A stretch of DNA of 64,000 nt from Sphingomonas jatrophae (lineage in GTDB: Bacteria > Pseudomonadota > Alphaproteobacteria > Sphingomonadales > Sphingomonadaceae), in the NCBI RefSeq assembly GCF_900113315.1, contig NZ_FOZG01000001.1:1488001-1552000 (forward strand). Reading direction: 5' to 3'. How positions within the stretch are numbered: the stretch's first letter is position 1; every line of letters starts with the position of its first letter. The translations under genes were made by a program, and so were the position numbers. The notes under the pieces were generated by a model. That model did no database searches, was not told the DNA's origin, and saw nothing but the letters and a program-made list of their open reading frames with translations. Positions 1-7,915 of the stretch are shown one piece after another.

Positions 1-931
1 CAAAATCGAGCAGGACGAGCGCGTTGCTATCCGGCTGCCAGCGATAATTGGCGAAGTTCGGGTCCGTCTGCATCACGCCGAACGCGAACAGCTCCCGCAG
101 CACGAGCGTGACGAGCGCCGTCATCGCCGTGTCTCGCGCCGCCTGGGGCGCCTCCATCAGCGCCTCTATCGGCCGCCCCTCGACATAGGTCATCGCCAGC
201 ACGCGCCGCGTCGTCAGCGCGTCCACCAGCTCCGGCACCACGTAGCGCGAGTCTCCGGCCAGCCGCGCGGCATAGGCGCGCAGCTGCTCGCCCTCCCGGA
301 CATAATCCGCCTCCTCGGACAGCTGGCGCTTGGCCTCGGCGAGCAGCGGCTTGAGATCTACACTCGGCGGCAGCACGCCCGACACCCGCAGCAGCGTCGC
401 GACATTGTCCACATCCGCATCGATGCTCTCGGCGACGCCCGGATACTGGACCTTCACCGCCAGCACGCGCCCATCCGGCAAAGTGGCGCGGTGCACCTGG
501 CCGATCGAGGCGGCCGCCATGGGCGACGCCTCGAAGTGGCGGAAACGGCGGCGCCAGTCCGCGCCCCATTCCTGCCGCAGCACACGGTCGAGCTGGGCAG
601 GCGGCATGCGATAGGCCTGGTCGCGCAGGCGGGCGAGGATGGCCGACAGTTCCGGCGGCAGCAGGTCGCCCGCGTCCATCGAGATCATCTGGCCCAGCTT
701 CATCGCCGCGCCGCGCAGATGCGCGAGACGATCCGCCACCCGCGCGGCATTCGCCGGCGTCAGCACCAGATCGCCGACGCGCGGCCGCTCGCCAGCCGCC
801 AGGCGCCGGGCGCCCTCCGCGATCATGCCGCCGGCGACACCACCCGCCAGCCGCCCGAAGCCGCCCAGCCGCGCCAGCCGCCCGCTCGGCACCGCGCGGT
901 GCCGCGCATCCTTTCCATCATCATCGCGCAT
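1..931 (-). CDS. ABC1/UbiB-family atypical kinase (5' part, runs off left edge)
   Basis: About 310 codons read leftward and leave the window. The protein shows the ABC1/UbiB/AarF hallmarks: a KxGQ motif (K78-Q81), the Ala-rich loop AAASIGQVH (about 139-147), the ATP-site lysine in AVKVQYPG (K160), and the start of the LLDFG metal-binding motif exactly at the window edge. Family members are membrane-associated atypical kinases or ATPases linked to ubiquinone biosynthesis and lipid homeostasis. The start at 931 is the first ATG giving the conserved Arg-rich N-terminus. No Ubi neighbours are visible, so it could be an AarF paralog rather than the ubiquinone-pathway UbiB. Confidence 0.85.
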   Translation of the reverse strand, partial: MRDDDGKDARHRAVPSGRLARLGGFGRLAGGVAGGMIAEGARRLAAGERPRVGDLVLTPANAARVADRLAHLRGAAMKLGQMISMDAGDLLPPELSAILARLRDQAYRMPPAQLDRVLRQEWGADWRRRFRHFEASPMAAASIGQVHRATLPDGRVLAVKVQYPGVAESIDADVDNVATLLRVSGVLPPSVDLKPLLAEAKRQLSEEADYVREGEQLRAYAARLAGDSRYVVPELVDALTTRRVLAMTYVEGRPIEALMEAPQAARDTAMTALVTLVLRELFAFGVMQTDPNFANYRWQPDSNALVLLDF

Positions 932-1040
932 GGCAGCAGAACGTCGCGAGGCGGCGCCAGGGTCCGGCCCGCCATGGATGCGGCAAGCATTGCATCCGCG
1001 ATGTCGGCTGTACCTATGAACGTCATACATTCGACCCCAT

Positions 1041-1235
1041 ATGGCGCCCATGAGCATATCCGAGACATACCGCGCGAACGCGGCCGAGCAGCGGGCACTC
1101 GCCGCGGGGACCAGCCTGGCGAACCGCAAGGCGATGCATGAACGCAGCGCCGAGACATGGGACGCGATGGCGCTTTCGGCGGAACAGAATGCCGCACTGA
1201 CTGCCGCGAATGCCGCGGCGAAGGTCGGGGTCTAG
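1041..1235 (+). CDS. small hypothetical protein, 64 aa
   Basis: A short Ala-rich helical protein with no signal peptide or cysteine. The middle (about residues 8-50) alternates charged and Ala residues, suggesting one or two amphipathic helices. It resembles in style small proteins I associate with sphingomonad genomes (SxAETYRANA...RxxxExxAxxW), but I cannot name a family. A second ATG at 1050 would shorten it by three residues and start at MSISETYR, which looks more natural. It lies divergently from the UbiB-like kinase across 109 bp. Confidence 0.5.
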   Translation: MAPMSISETYRANAAEQRALAAGTSLANRKAMHERSAETWDAMALSAEQNAALTAANAAAKVGV

Positions 1236-1327
1236 CCGACGCCTGCCGCGTCGCCACCGACGTCTTAGAGACGTCCTAGTTCCTGAACAGCACGCGGAAC
1301 TCATCCTGATCGCTCGGGACGGGGCTG

Positions 1328-1960
1328 TCAGCCATGCACCGTCTTCCCTTGTTTCAGCATGGCGACGATGTTGGCGATCCGCTTCGCGCGGGTCTCCGCC
1401 CGCCGTGCGGTGTTGACGCGGTAGAGGATGGCGTAGCGGTTCGCCCCGCTCAGCCCGGCGAAGAAAGCCGCCGCCGCTGGCGTCATGTCGAGCGCTGATT
1501 GCAGGTCGGGCGGCACGACGGCGGTGCTCGCCGGCGGATAGGCGGCTTCCCAGCGCCCATCGGCGCGGGCCGCCTCCACCTCGGCCAGCCCGTCCGGCGT
1601 CATCAGCCCCGCCGCGATCAGCTCCAGCGCGCGCGTGCGGTTCACCTCCGACCAGTTGCTGGCCCGCTTGCGCGGGGTGAAGCGGGCGAGCCAGCTTCCC
1701 TCATCATATTTGTTGAGCTGCCCGTCGATCCAGCCGTGGCAGAGCGCGGCATCGATCGCCTCCGGCTTGGACAGCGTGACGAGGGCAGCGCCCTTCTTGG
1801 CGAAGCGCAGCCATGCGCCCTTGCTGTCGCGCGGCTGGGCGGCCAGCCAGCCGACGAAGCCCGCCTGATCGGCGAAGGTCAGGATCGGCAAGCCGGCGCG
1901 GGTCTCGGGATCGCTTTCGGGCATGAGGACAACGTGGCGGGCGGAAGGCAGGCTGTCCAT
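1328..1960 (-). CDS. YdeI/OmpD-associated family protein
   Basis: This 210-aa protein matches the YdeI/OmpD-associated family. It has the N-terminal FADQAGFVGWLAAQP region, the central CHGWIDGQLNKYD block (about residues 70-85), the RFTPRKRASNWSEVNR block that defines the family, and the C-terminal ILYRVNTARRAETRAKRI helix. Members are small cytoplasmic proteins of unclear function, tied in some species to bacteriocin or stress protection. The open frame extends upstream to 2323, but only the part from the ATG at 1960 looks like the family. The upstream part is antisense to nagA. Confidence 0.8.
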   Translation of the reverse strand: MDSLPSARHVVLMPESDPETRAGLPILTFADQAGFVGWLAAQPRDSKGAWLRFAKKGAALVTLSKPEAIDAALCHGWIDGQLNKYDEGSWLARFTPRKRASNWSEVNRTRALELIAAGLMTPDGLAEVEAARADGRWEAAYPPASTAVVPPDLQSALDMTPAAAAFFAGLSGANRYAILYRVNTARRAETRAKRIANIVAMLKQGKTVHG

Positions 1961-1997
1961 GGTGCCCTTGCCGGGTCGATCAGCCGTCAGCGGCGGG

Positions 1998-3128
1998 TCA
2001 ACGCTCGAACACACAGACACCGTCGATCCAGGTCGCACGGACGCCCGCTTCGTCGAGGATGACGAAGGATGCGGCCCCCCCCGGCGCGATGCGGCCAAGT
2101 CCGGGCAGGCGCAGGAAGGCAGCGGGAGTCGCGCTCGCCATCTGCAATGCCGTTTCGATCGGCACGCCGAGCATCGCCACCGCGTTCCGCACCGCCCGCG
2201 CCATGTCGAGGTCGGAGCCCGCCAGCGTGCCGTTGCTGTCCACCAGTCGCCCGTCCAGCGTCTCGATGCGGCGACCCTGCAGCTCGAAGTCCGATCGGTC
2301 ACCGCCCGTCGTCGGCATCGCATCGGTCACCAGCATGAAGCGGTCGTGCGGCTTGCAGCGCATCGCCAGCCGCATCGTCGCCGGGTGGACGTGAAAGCCG
2401 TCGACGATCATCGCGCACCAGCTGTCCGCCCGTCCGAGCGCCGCGCCGACAGTGCCCGGCTCCCGGCTGCCGAGCGGGGACATGGCGTTGAACAGATGCG
2501 TGAAGCCGCTCAGCCCCGCATCCATCGCCGCGCAGATCTCGTCATAGCGGCCGTCCGTATGCCCCGCCGCCACCACCACACCCGCCGCGACGAGGCGGCG
2601 GATCGTCTCGGGCGTCGTCCGCTCGGGCGCGAGCGTCACCAGCGTGCGGCCATGGCGCAGGCCGGTCAGGGCGGCATATCCGTCCTCGTCCAGTTCGCGG
2701 ATATGCGCGGCGGCGTGGATGCCCTTGCGCGCCACGTTGATGAACGGACCTTCGATATGGATGCCAAGCACCCCCGGCACGCCCGCCTCGATCGCCGCAT
2801 CGACGGCAGCGATCCCTCTGCGAATGACGTCCAGATCATCGCTGATGAGCGTCGGCAGAAAGCCGGTGGTGCCGTAGCGGGCATGCGCGCGGCCGATGGC
2901 GGCGATGGCTTCGACGCTCGGATCGGCGTTGAACAGCACGTCACCGCCGCCATTCACCTGGCTGTCGATGAAGCCGGGAGCGAGGATGGCACCGCCGAGA
3001 TCGACGATCTTGCCGACCTGCGCACCCGTACCGACCGCGGCGATGCGGCCGCCGTCGATGCCCACGTCGACGCCCTCGTGCAGCGCGCCGTCGATCAGGA
3101 TGCGCCCATTGGTGAAGGTGACGGCCAT
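1998..3128 (-). CDS. nagA: N-acetylglucosamine-6-phosphate deacetylase
   Basis: NagA removes the acetyl group from GlcNAc-6-P, giving GlcN-6-P and acetate, in the cytoplasm. The 376-aa amidohydrolase shows the metal-site glutamate in HIEGPFIN (E126), histidines in AAGHTDGRYDE (H190) and THLFNAM (H211), and the catalytic aspartate in VTDAMPTTGG (D269). The start at 3128 is the ATG opening MAVTFTNGRI; it overlaps the stop of nagB-II by one base, so the two are translationally coupled. GlcNAc-6-P would be supplied by the PTS encoded divergently at 9847-13970. Length and motifs are normal for the family. Confidence 0.95.
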   Translation of the reverse strand: MAVTFTNGRILIDGALHEGVDVGIDGGRIAAVGTGAQVGKIVDLGGAILAPGFIDSQVNGGGDVLFNADPSVEAIAAIGRAHARYGTTGFLPTLISDDLDVIRRGIAAVDAAIEAGVPGVLGIHIEGPFINVARKGIHAAAHIRELDEDGYAALTGLRHGRTLVTLAPERTTPETIRRLVAAGVVVAAGHTDGRYDEICAAMDAGLSGFTHLFNAMSPLGSREPGTVGAALGRADSWCAMIVDGFHVHPATMRLAMRCKPHDRFMLVTDAMPTTGGDRSDFELQGRRIETLDGRLVDSNGTLAGSDLDMARAVRNAVAMLGVPIETALQMASATPAAFLRLPGLGRIAPGGAASFVILDEAGVRATWIDGVCVFER

Positions 3129-4159
3129 CAGACGGTCTCGGTCACCTTGGCGAGATGCGGCGGGCGGTCCGGATCGAAGCCGCGACACACCGCTAGTGCG
3201 TTCGCCGCGCGGTAGAAGGATTGAATGGCGAGGATCGGCTGGACCGCGGGATGCGCCGCCGCAACCGGCAGGTGGATGGCACCGTCGATCGGATCACCCG
3301 CGAGGAGGACGGTGCCGCCGCGCGCGACCACTTCGCGCACCAGCGCATCGACGCCTTCGGCCGTTTCATCCGCCTGACGGAGAACAAGCAGCGGGAACCC
3401 CTTGCCGACCAGCGCCATCGGCCCATGCTTCACCTCGGCCGCGCTGAACGCCTCGGCATGCAGGCCGCACGTTTCCTTGAACTTCAGGGCCGCTTCCTGC
3501 GCGATGCCGAACCCGACGCCGCGGCCGATGACATACATGCCCTGCGCCCCCGCCAGCGTATCCACCAGCGGCGTCCAATCCGCCGTCCAGGCCGCACGCA
3601 GAGCATCCGGCAGCGCGGCCAGCGCACGGGCAAGCGCCTCATCCCCGGTCCACGCGGCCGTCAGCTGCGCAATGGCGGCGAGCGCGGCAATATAGGATTT
3701 GGTCGCGGCGACGCTCGTCTCCGCGCCGGCATGGAGCGGCAGCACCGTGTCCGCCAGAGCCGCCAACGGCGAGCCGGCGACGTTGACCAGCGCCAGCGTG
3801 CGTGCGCCCGCGTCGCGCGCCGCCTGGAGCGTCGCCACAATGTCTGGGCTCTTGCCCGATTGCGAGATGCCGAGCGCCAGCATCCCTTCCCCCACCGGCG
3901 CTGCGCCGTAGACGGAGGCGATGGACGGGGCGATCGAGGTGGTCAGCACCTGCGCGCGCGTCTCGAACAGATATTTGGCGTAGGTGGCGGCGTGGTCGGA
4001 GCTGCCGCGCGCGCAGGTGGCTATGCCGCGTGGGGGCGAGCGGCGCAGCGATGCGGCGAGTTCCGCCACCGTGACGGCATTGGCCGCCGCCTGCCGCTCC
4101 ACCACGTCCGCTGCTTCGGCGGCCTCGGCGAACATCCGCGTCGCTTGCGCATCGATCAT
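3128..4159 (-). CDS. nagB-II: glucosamine-6-phosphate deaminase, SIS-fold NagB-II type
   Basis: This 343-aa protein has two SIS (sugar isomerase) domains and no glutaminase domain. The first SIS carries CARGSSDHAA (about 50-60) and GISQSGKSPD (about 98-107). The second carries GRGVGFGIAQEAALKFKE. This is the layout of NagB-II, the non-orthologous replacement of NagB that converts GlcN-6-P to fructose-6-P and ammonia. Its place between nagA and the GntR regulator supports that role over AgaS or GlmS. It sits 3 bp after the regulator gene and overlaps nagA by one base, making a three-gene leftward operon. Confidence 0.9.
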   Translation of the reverse strand: MIDAQATRMFAEAAEAADVVERQAAANAVTVAELAASLRRSPPRGIATCARGSSDHAATYAKYLFETRAQVLTTSIAPSIASVYGAAPVGEGMLALGISQSGKSPDIVATLQAARDAGARTLALVNVAGSPLAALADTVLPLHAGAETSVAATKSYIAALAAIAQLTAAWTGDEALARALAALPDALRAAWTADWTPLVDTLAGAQGMYVIGRGVGFGIAQEAALKFKETCGLHAEAFSAAEVKHGPMALVGKGFPLLVLRQADETAEGVDALVREVVARGGTVLLAGDPIDGAIHLPVAAAHPAVQPILAIQSFYRAANALAVCRGFDPDRPPHLAKVTETV

Positions 4160-4162
4160 GGT

Positions 4163-4906
4163 TCAGCCCCTGATGTTCAGTTCGGCAACGAAGTCATAGG
4201 CGTCGCCGCGATACCAGCTGCGCGTCGCCTCCACCGCCCGACCATCGTCGAGGAAGCCGCGCCGCTCGATGAACAGGCCCGGTGCGCCCGCCTCCACCTT
4301 CAGCAGCTTCGCCTGCTCCGGCGTGAAGGAGACTGCGCGAAGCCGCTGGAGCGCGCGCACCGGCCGCATGCCCGATGCCTCCAGCGCAGCGTAGAGCGAC
4401 GTGTCGACCACGTCCGTCCCGTCGAGCGCGAAGCCGGGGATGGTCGCATATTCCAACGCCATCGGCAGATCGTCGGCGTAACGGATGCGGTTGAACCGGT
4501 AGACCGCACTACCCGGGCTGAGGCCGAGCGTCAGCGCCTCGTCGGGCGTCACCGCGCCTTCCGCGCGCGACAGCCATTCGCTGCGCACGCCGCGGCCGCG
4601 CGCGGCCATGTCCTCGGAAAAGGAAGACAGCTTGGAGAATTGCTTCTCCACCCGTCCGGCGACGAACGTGCCGGCGCCCTGCCGCCGCGTCAGCCGCCCT
4701 TCGCCAACCAGCGCGTCGAGCGCCTTGCGCACGGTGATGCGCGAGATCGCGAAGTCGGTCGCCAGGTCGCGTTCGGGCGGCAGCGCCTCCTGCGGCTTCA
4801 GCACGCCACGATCGATCGCGTCGCGCAGCGCATCGCGCAGCTTGGCGTAAAGCGACCCGCGTCCTGCCTCGTCCAACGGCCCGATCAGTTCGGCCAGATT
4901 CGCCAT
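4163..4906 (-). CDS. nagR: GntR/HutC-family (UTRA) transcriptional regulator of GlcNAc genes
   Basis: A 247-aa regulator with an N-terminal winged HTH (SLYAKLRDALRD to GAGTFVAGR, about residues 17-82) and a C-terminal UTRA ligand domain (about 100-240). The start at 4906 (MANLAEL) has GGGGAG just upstream. The open frame runs on to 5014, but that part crosses the promoter. HutC-type regulators in nag operons sense GlcNAc-6-P or GlcN-6-P and repress. The divergent promoter next door carries TGGTCT half-sites like those bound by NagR/DasR-type proteins. Its role here is inferred from context; the family call is clear. Confidence 0.88.
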   Translation of the reverse strand: MANLAELIGPLDEAGRGSLYAKLRDALRDAIDRGVLKPQEALPPERDLATDFAISRITVRKALDALVGEGRLTRRQGAGTFVAGRVEKQFSKLSSFSEDMAARGRGVRSEWLSRAEGAVTPDEALTLGLSPGSAVYRFNRIRYADDLPMALEYATIPGFALDGTDVVDTSLYAALEASGMRPVRALQRLRAVSFTPEQAKLLKVEAGAPGLFIERRGFLDDGRAVEATRSWYRGDAYDFVAELNIRG

Positions 4907-4935
4907 CAATGCTCCCCGCCTGTGGCCGCCATATA

Positions 4936-5070
4936 AGACCAATAGCAGACCACTTGCCAAGCCACTTTCTTGATTGTGACCGGATTGTTGCGAAACCGGC
5001 TTGACGAGTTCCAATTCGCAGCGGATGGTTCGCGTATTGGTCTGGCAATGGTATTAGTCAGGCAAGACCA
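4936..5070. promoter_or_regulatory. candidate GntR/HutC operators in the divergent nag promoter
   Basis: Between the regulator (start 4906) and the TonB receptor (start 5103) the sequence has four copies of the half-site TGGTCT/AGACCA: AGACCA at 4936-4941 and 4947-4952 (direct repeats 11 bp apart), TGGTCT at 5038-5043 and AGACCA at 5065-5070 (inverted). The known NagR/YvoA and DasR operator is built from TGGTCT-AGACCA, so these are plausible sites for the neighbouring regulator. The wide spacing is not the classic contiguous palindrome, so the exact operator is uncertain. Confidence 0.5.
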
Positions 5071-5102
5071 CACAGGCTTGATCTCGAACAGGGGAATCGG
5101 AA

Positions 5103-7826
5103 ATGGCCATCAGGGGAGTGTTCACCGCCACAGCCAGCCTGCTTGCGCTGATGGCCACCGCCGCCGCCGCGCAGGATAGCGCGCCGAGCGACACGCCGTC
5201 CTCGGGCGCGGTCCGGCCGGGTCCGAGCGATACGGGTTCGGGCGATGCGGACGAGATCGTCGTCACCGGCATCCGCCAATCGCTGCGCGCCTCGATCGAC
5301 GCCAAGCGCAACTCCGATGTCGTCGCCGACATCATCTCCGCCGAGGATATCGGCAAGTTTCCCGACAAGAACGTCGCCGAAGCGCTGCAACGCATTCCGG
5401 GCGTCGTCATTAACCGCACCTTCGGCGAAGGGGAGCGCGTATCGCTGCGCGGCACCGCGCCGAACCTGACCAAGACGCTCGTCAACGGCCACTCAATCGC
5501 AACCGCCGACTGGTTCATCGAGGATCAGCTCGCCGCCACCCGCTCGTTCAACTATCTGACGCTGCCGGCCGAGATCGTCGGCCAGCTCGACGTCTACAAG
5601 AGCCCGCAGGCGGATGTGGAGGAAGGCGGCATCGGCGGCACGATCAACGTCCACACGCGCCATCCGCTCGATCTGGCCGCCTTCTCAGTCTCCGCGTCCG
5701 CACAGGCGGTCTATTCGGAGCGGTCTGACAAGTTCGATCCGCAGGCATCGGGGCTGGTCAGCTGGAAGAATGCGGACGAGACGTTCGGCGTGCTGGTCGG
5801 CGGCGTCTACCAGAAGCGCCGGACGCGGCGCGACGGCGTGGAGATCCTCGGCTATACCGCGACCACGGTCGGCGGGCAGACGGTGCAGGTGCCGTCGCTG
5901 ATCGGCTCCGCCTTGTTCGAGCAGAAGCGCGAGCGCATCGGCGGCAATGTCGAGCTGCAATTCCGCCCGACCGAAACGCTCGAGGTGATTGCGACCGGCC
6001 TCTACTCGCGCTTCAACGCCGACAACTTCAACCGCAACTTCATGGCCTGGGGCTCCAACGCACTGGGCGGCGGCGGCACGCTGACGGGCGCGCAGGTGCA
6101 GGACGGCTACGTCACCGCAGGCACGATCACCTCGACGCCGACCGGCCGCGCAGTCGTCTACGACGCCATCTACCGCGAAGCGCTGGCGCAGACCTGGTCG
6201 GCCGATCTGGACACAACCTGGAAGCCGACCGATGCGGACACGGTCCACATCAAGATCGGCTACACCAAGGCGAAGGGCGATACGGCGAACCAGCCCTTCT
6301 ACGAAGGCGGTGCACCCGGCAGCTTCACGTTCGACTATACGGACGGCCGGGTGCCGGAAGTCAGCTTTCGGGGGATCGATCCGGACAATCCCAGCAGCCT
6401 GATCTTCGACTTCGCCTCGTTCCACAACATCGGCAATCGGGACAAGGAGAAGTATGCCTATGCCGATTGGCAGCATGATCTGGATCTGGGCCTTCTCTCC
6501 TCGATCAAGGTCGGTGCCAAATATACCGACCATGATCGCAACACCTTCTTCCTTGCGACCACCTATGGCGGCTTCTTCGTCCCGCTCTCGACCACTGGCT
6601 GCGGTGGCCGCGGCTGCACCTCCGCCGATTTCGACGGCGGCTCGACACCCGGCGACTTCCTCGAAAATATCGCGCGTCCGGGTACGCTGACGAGTTACTG
6701 GAACGTCGATGCCTCCGCGCTCGCCAGCGCCATTGCCGCCCTTCCCGCCAGTGCCAGGGCGCGCATCCCCAACCCGCCCGAAAATTTCGCGATCAACGAG
6801 AAGACCTATGGCGGCTATGCCATGGCGAAGCTTGGCCGCGCGGGTGACGACTTCCACGGCAATTTCGGCGTGCGCGTGATCCGTACCGAGCAGCGCTCGG
6901 CAGGCAATCTGCTCGGCGTCGCACCGACCACGCCGGGCGCCGTCACCGACAATGCGTTCGGCGTCTACCTGCCGATCGAGGTGAAGCGCGCCTATACGGA
7001 TATCCTGCCCAGCGTGAACCTCGCGCTCAATCTCACGCCGGATCTGGTCGTCCGCTTCGGCGCTGGCCGCACCGTGGCACGGCCGGACTATACCGACATC
7101 GTACCGCGCGTGAGCCTCAACCCCGGCGCACTGGCCGGCGACGGCGGCGACCCCAGCGTGCAGCCGTACCGCGCCAACGGTGCCGATCTCAGCATCGAGT
7201 GGTATCCGGATCGCGAGACGATCTTTGCCGCCGCGCTCTATTACAAGGACATCAAGTCCTACATCGTCAACCGCACGGTGCAGGAACGCTTCCCGGTCGA
7301 AACCTCGACGCCCAACCTGTCGCGCTGCACGCCCGCAGGCACGGCCAACCCGAACCTCTACAACTGCCTGTTCGACATCAACCGCCGGTCGAACGGATCG
7401 GGCGGCACCAACAAGGGCATCGAGCTGCAGGCGTCGCGGCGGATCTGGGGCCCGATCGGTGCCATCGTCAACTACACCTATTCGGACGCGAGCTCGGACA
7501 GCGGCGATCCGATTCCGGGCAACTCCAAGCATGCGCTGAACGTCACCGGCTATTTCGAGAATGACTGGTTGTCGGCGCGGCTCTCGTACAATTACCGCTC
7601 CAAGTTCTTCATCAACATCGACCGGGCGGCGCAGCTGAACCAGGCCGCAACGGAATCGCTCGACGGATCGATCAATCTCCGGCTCACCGACAACATCGCG
7701 CTGACCGCCGATGCGGTGAACCTGACGAACGAGAAGATCCGCCAATATGCCGGCATCAGCACCGCGTTCCGCGCGCGCTATGACAATGGCCGCATCTTCT
7801 ATGCGGGCGTGCGCGTGAAATACTGA
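5103..7826 (+). CDS. TonB-dependent receptor (probable chitooligosaccharide/GlcNAc uptake)
   Basis: A 907-aa outer-membrane receptor. Residues 1-24 form a signal peptide ending in ATAAAAQD. A TonB-box-like DEIVVTGIRQSL lies near 48-59, followed by a plug domain with the AEDIGKFPDKNVAEALQRIPGV signature (about 80-101) and a long beta-barrel ending in aromatic GRIFYAGVRVKY. This plug signature is typical of the large sugar-linked receptors of Caulobacter and sphingomonads. It is divergent from nagR and upstream of a hexosaminidase and the GlcNAc PTS, so it most likely imports GlcNAc oligomers across the outer membrane. Confidence 0.92.
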   Translation: MAIRGVFTATASLLALMATAAAAQDSAPSDTPSSGAVRPGPSDTGSGDADEIVVTGIRQSLRASIDAKRNSDVVADIISAEDIGKFPDKNVAEALQRIPGVVINRTFGEGERVSLRGTAPNLTKTLVNGHSIATADWFIEDQLAATRSFNYLTLPAEIVGQLDVYKSPQADVEEGGIGGTINVHTRHPLDLAAFSVSASAQAVYSERSDKFDPQASGLVSWKNADETFGVLVGGVYQKRRTRRDGVEILGYTATTVGGQTVQVPSLIGSALFEQKRERIGGNVELQFRPTETLEVIATGLYSRFNADNFNRNFMAWGSNALGGGGTLTGAQVQDGYVTAGTITSTPTGRAVVYDAIYREALAQTWSADLDTTWKPTDADTVHIKIGYTKAKGDTANQPFYEGGAPGSFTFDYTDGRVPEVSFRGIDPDNPSSLIFDFASFHNIGNRDKEKYAYADWQHDLDLGLLSSIKVGAKYTDHDRNTFFLATTYGGFFVPLSTTGCGGRGCTSADFDGGSTPGDFLENIARPGTLTSYWNVDASALASAIAALPASARARIPNPPENFAINEKTYGGYAMAKLGRAGDDFHGNFGVRVIRTEQRSAGNLLGVAPTTPGAVTDNAFGVYLPIEVKRAYTDILPSVNLALNLTPDLVVRFGAGRTVARPDYTDIVPRVSLNPGALAGDGGDPSVQPYRANGADLSIEWYPDRETIFAAALYYKDIKSYIVNRTVQERFPVETSTPNLSRCTPAGTANPNLYNCLFDINRRSNGSGGTNKGIELQASRRIWGPIGAIVNYTYSDASSDSGDPIPGNSKHALNVTGYFENDWLSARLSYNYRSKFFINIDRAAQLNQAATESLDGSINLRLTDNIALTADAVNLTNEKIRQYAGISTAFRARYDNGRIFYAGVRVKY

Positions 7827-7840
7827 TCGGCCGACCGCCG

Positions 7841-7865
7841 GGGCGGCGCGCTTGCCGTGCCGCCC
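7841..7865 (+). terminator. GC-rich hairpin after the TonB receptor gene
   Basis: GGGCGGC at 7841-7847 pairs with GCCGCCC at 7859-7865 around an 11-nt loop, 15 bp after the receptor stop. There is no T-run, so it may be an RNA-stabilising or attenuating hairpin between the receptor and the downstream hexosaminidase gene rather than a full terminator. Confidence 0.3.
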
Positions 7866-7915
7866 TTGCCCCTGCACACCCCGATGATGGACCGGGGCCA
7901 AGCGGATAGACGCAG

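Noticed and set aside
5685-7901. 738-codon open frame antisense to the TonB receptor gene
   Set aside because: It is a mirror of a strong coding frame in GC-rich DNA, has no domain and is rich in Arg/Ala/Gly/Asp repeats typical of antisense shadows.
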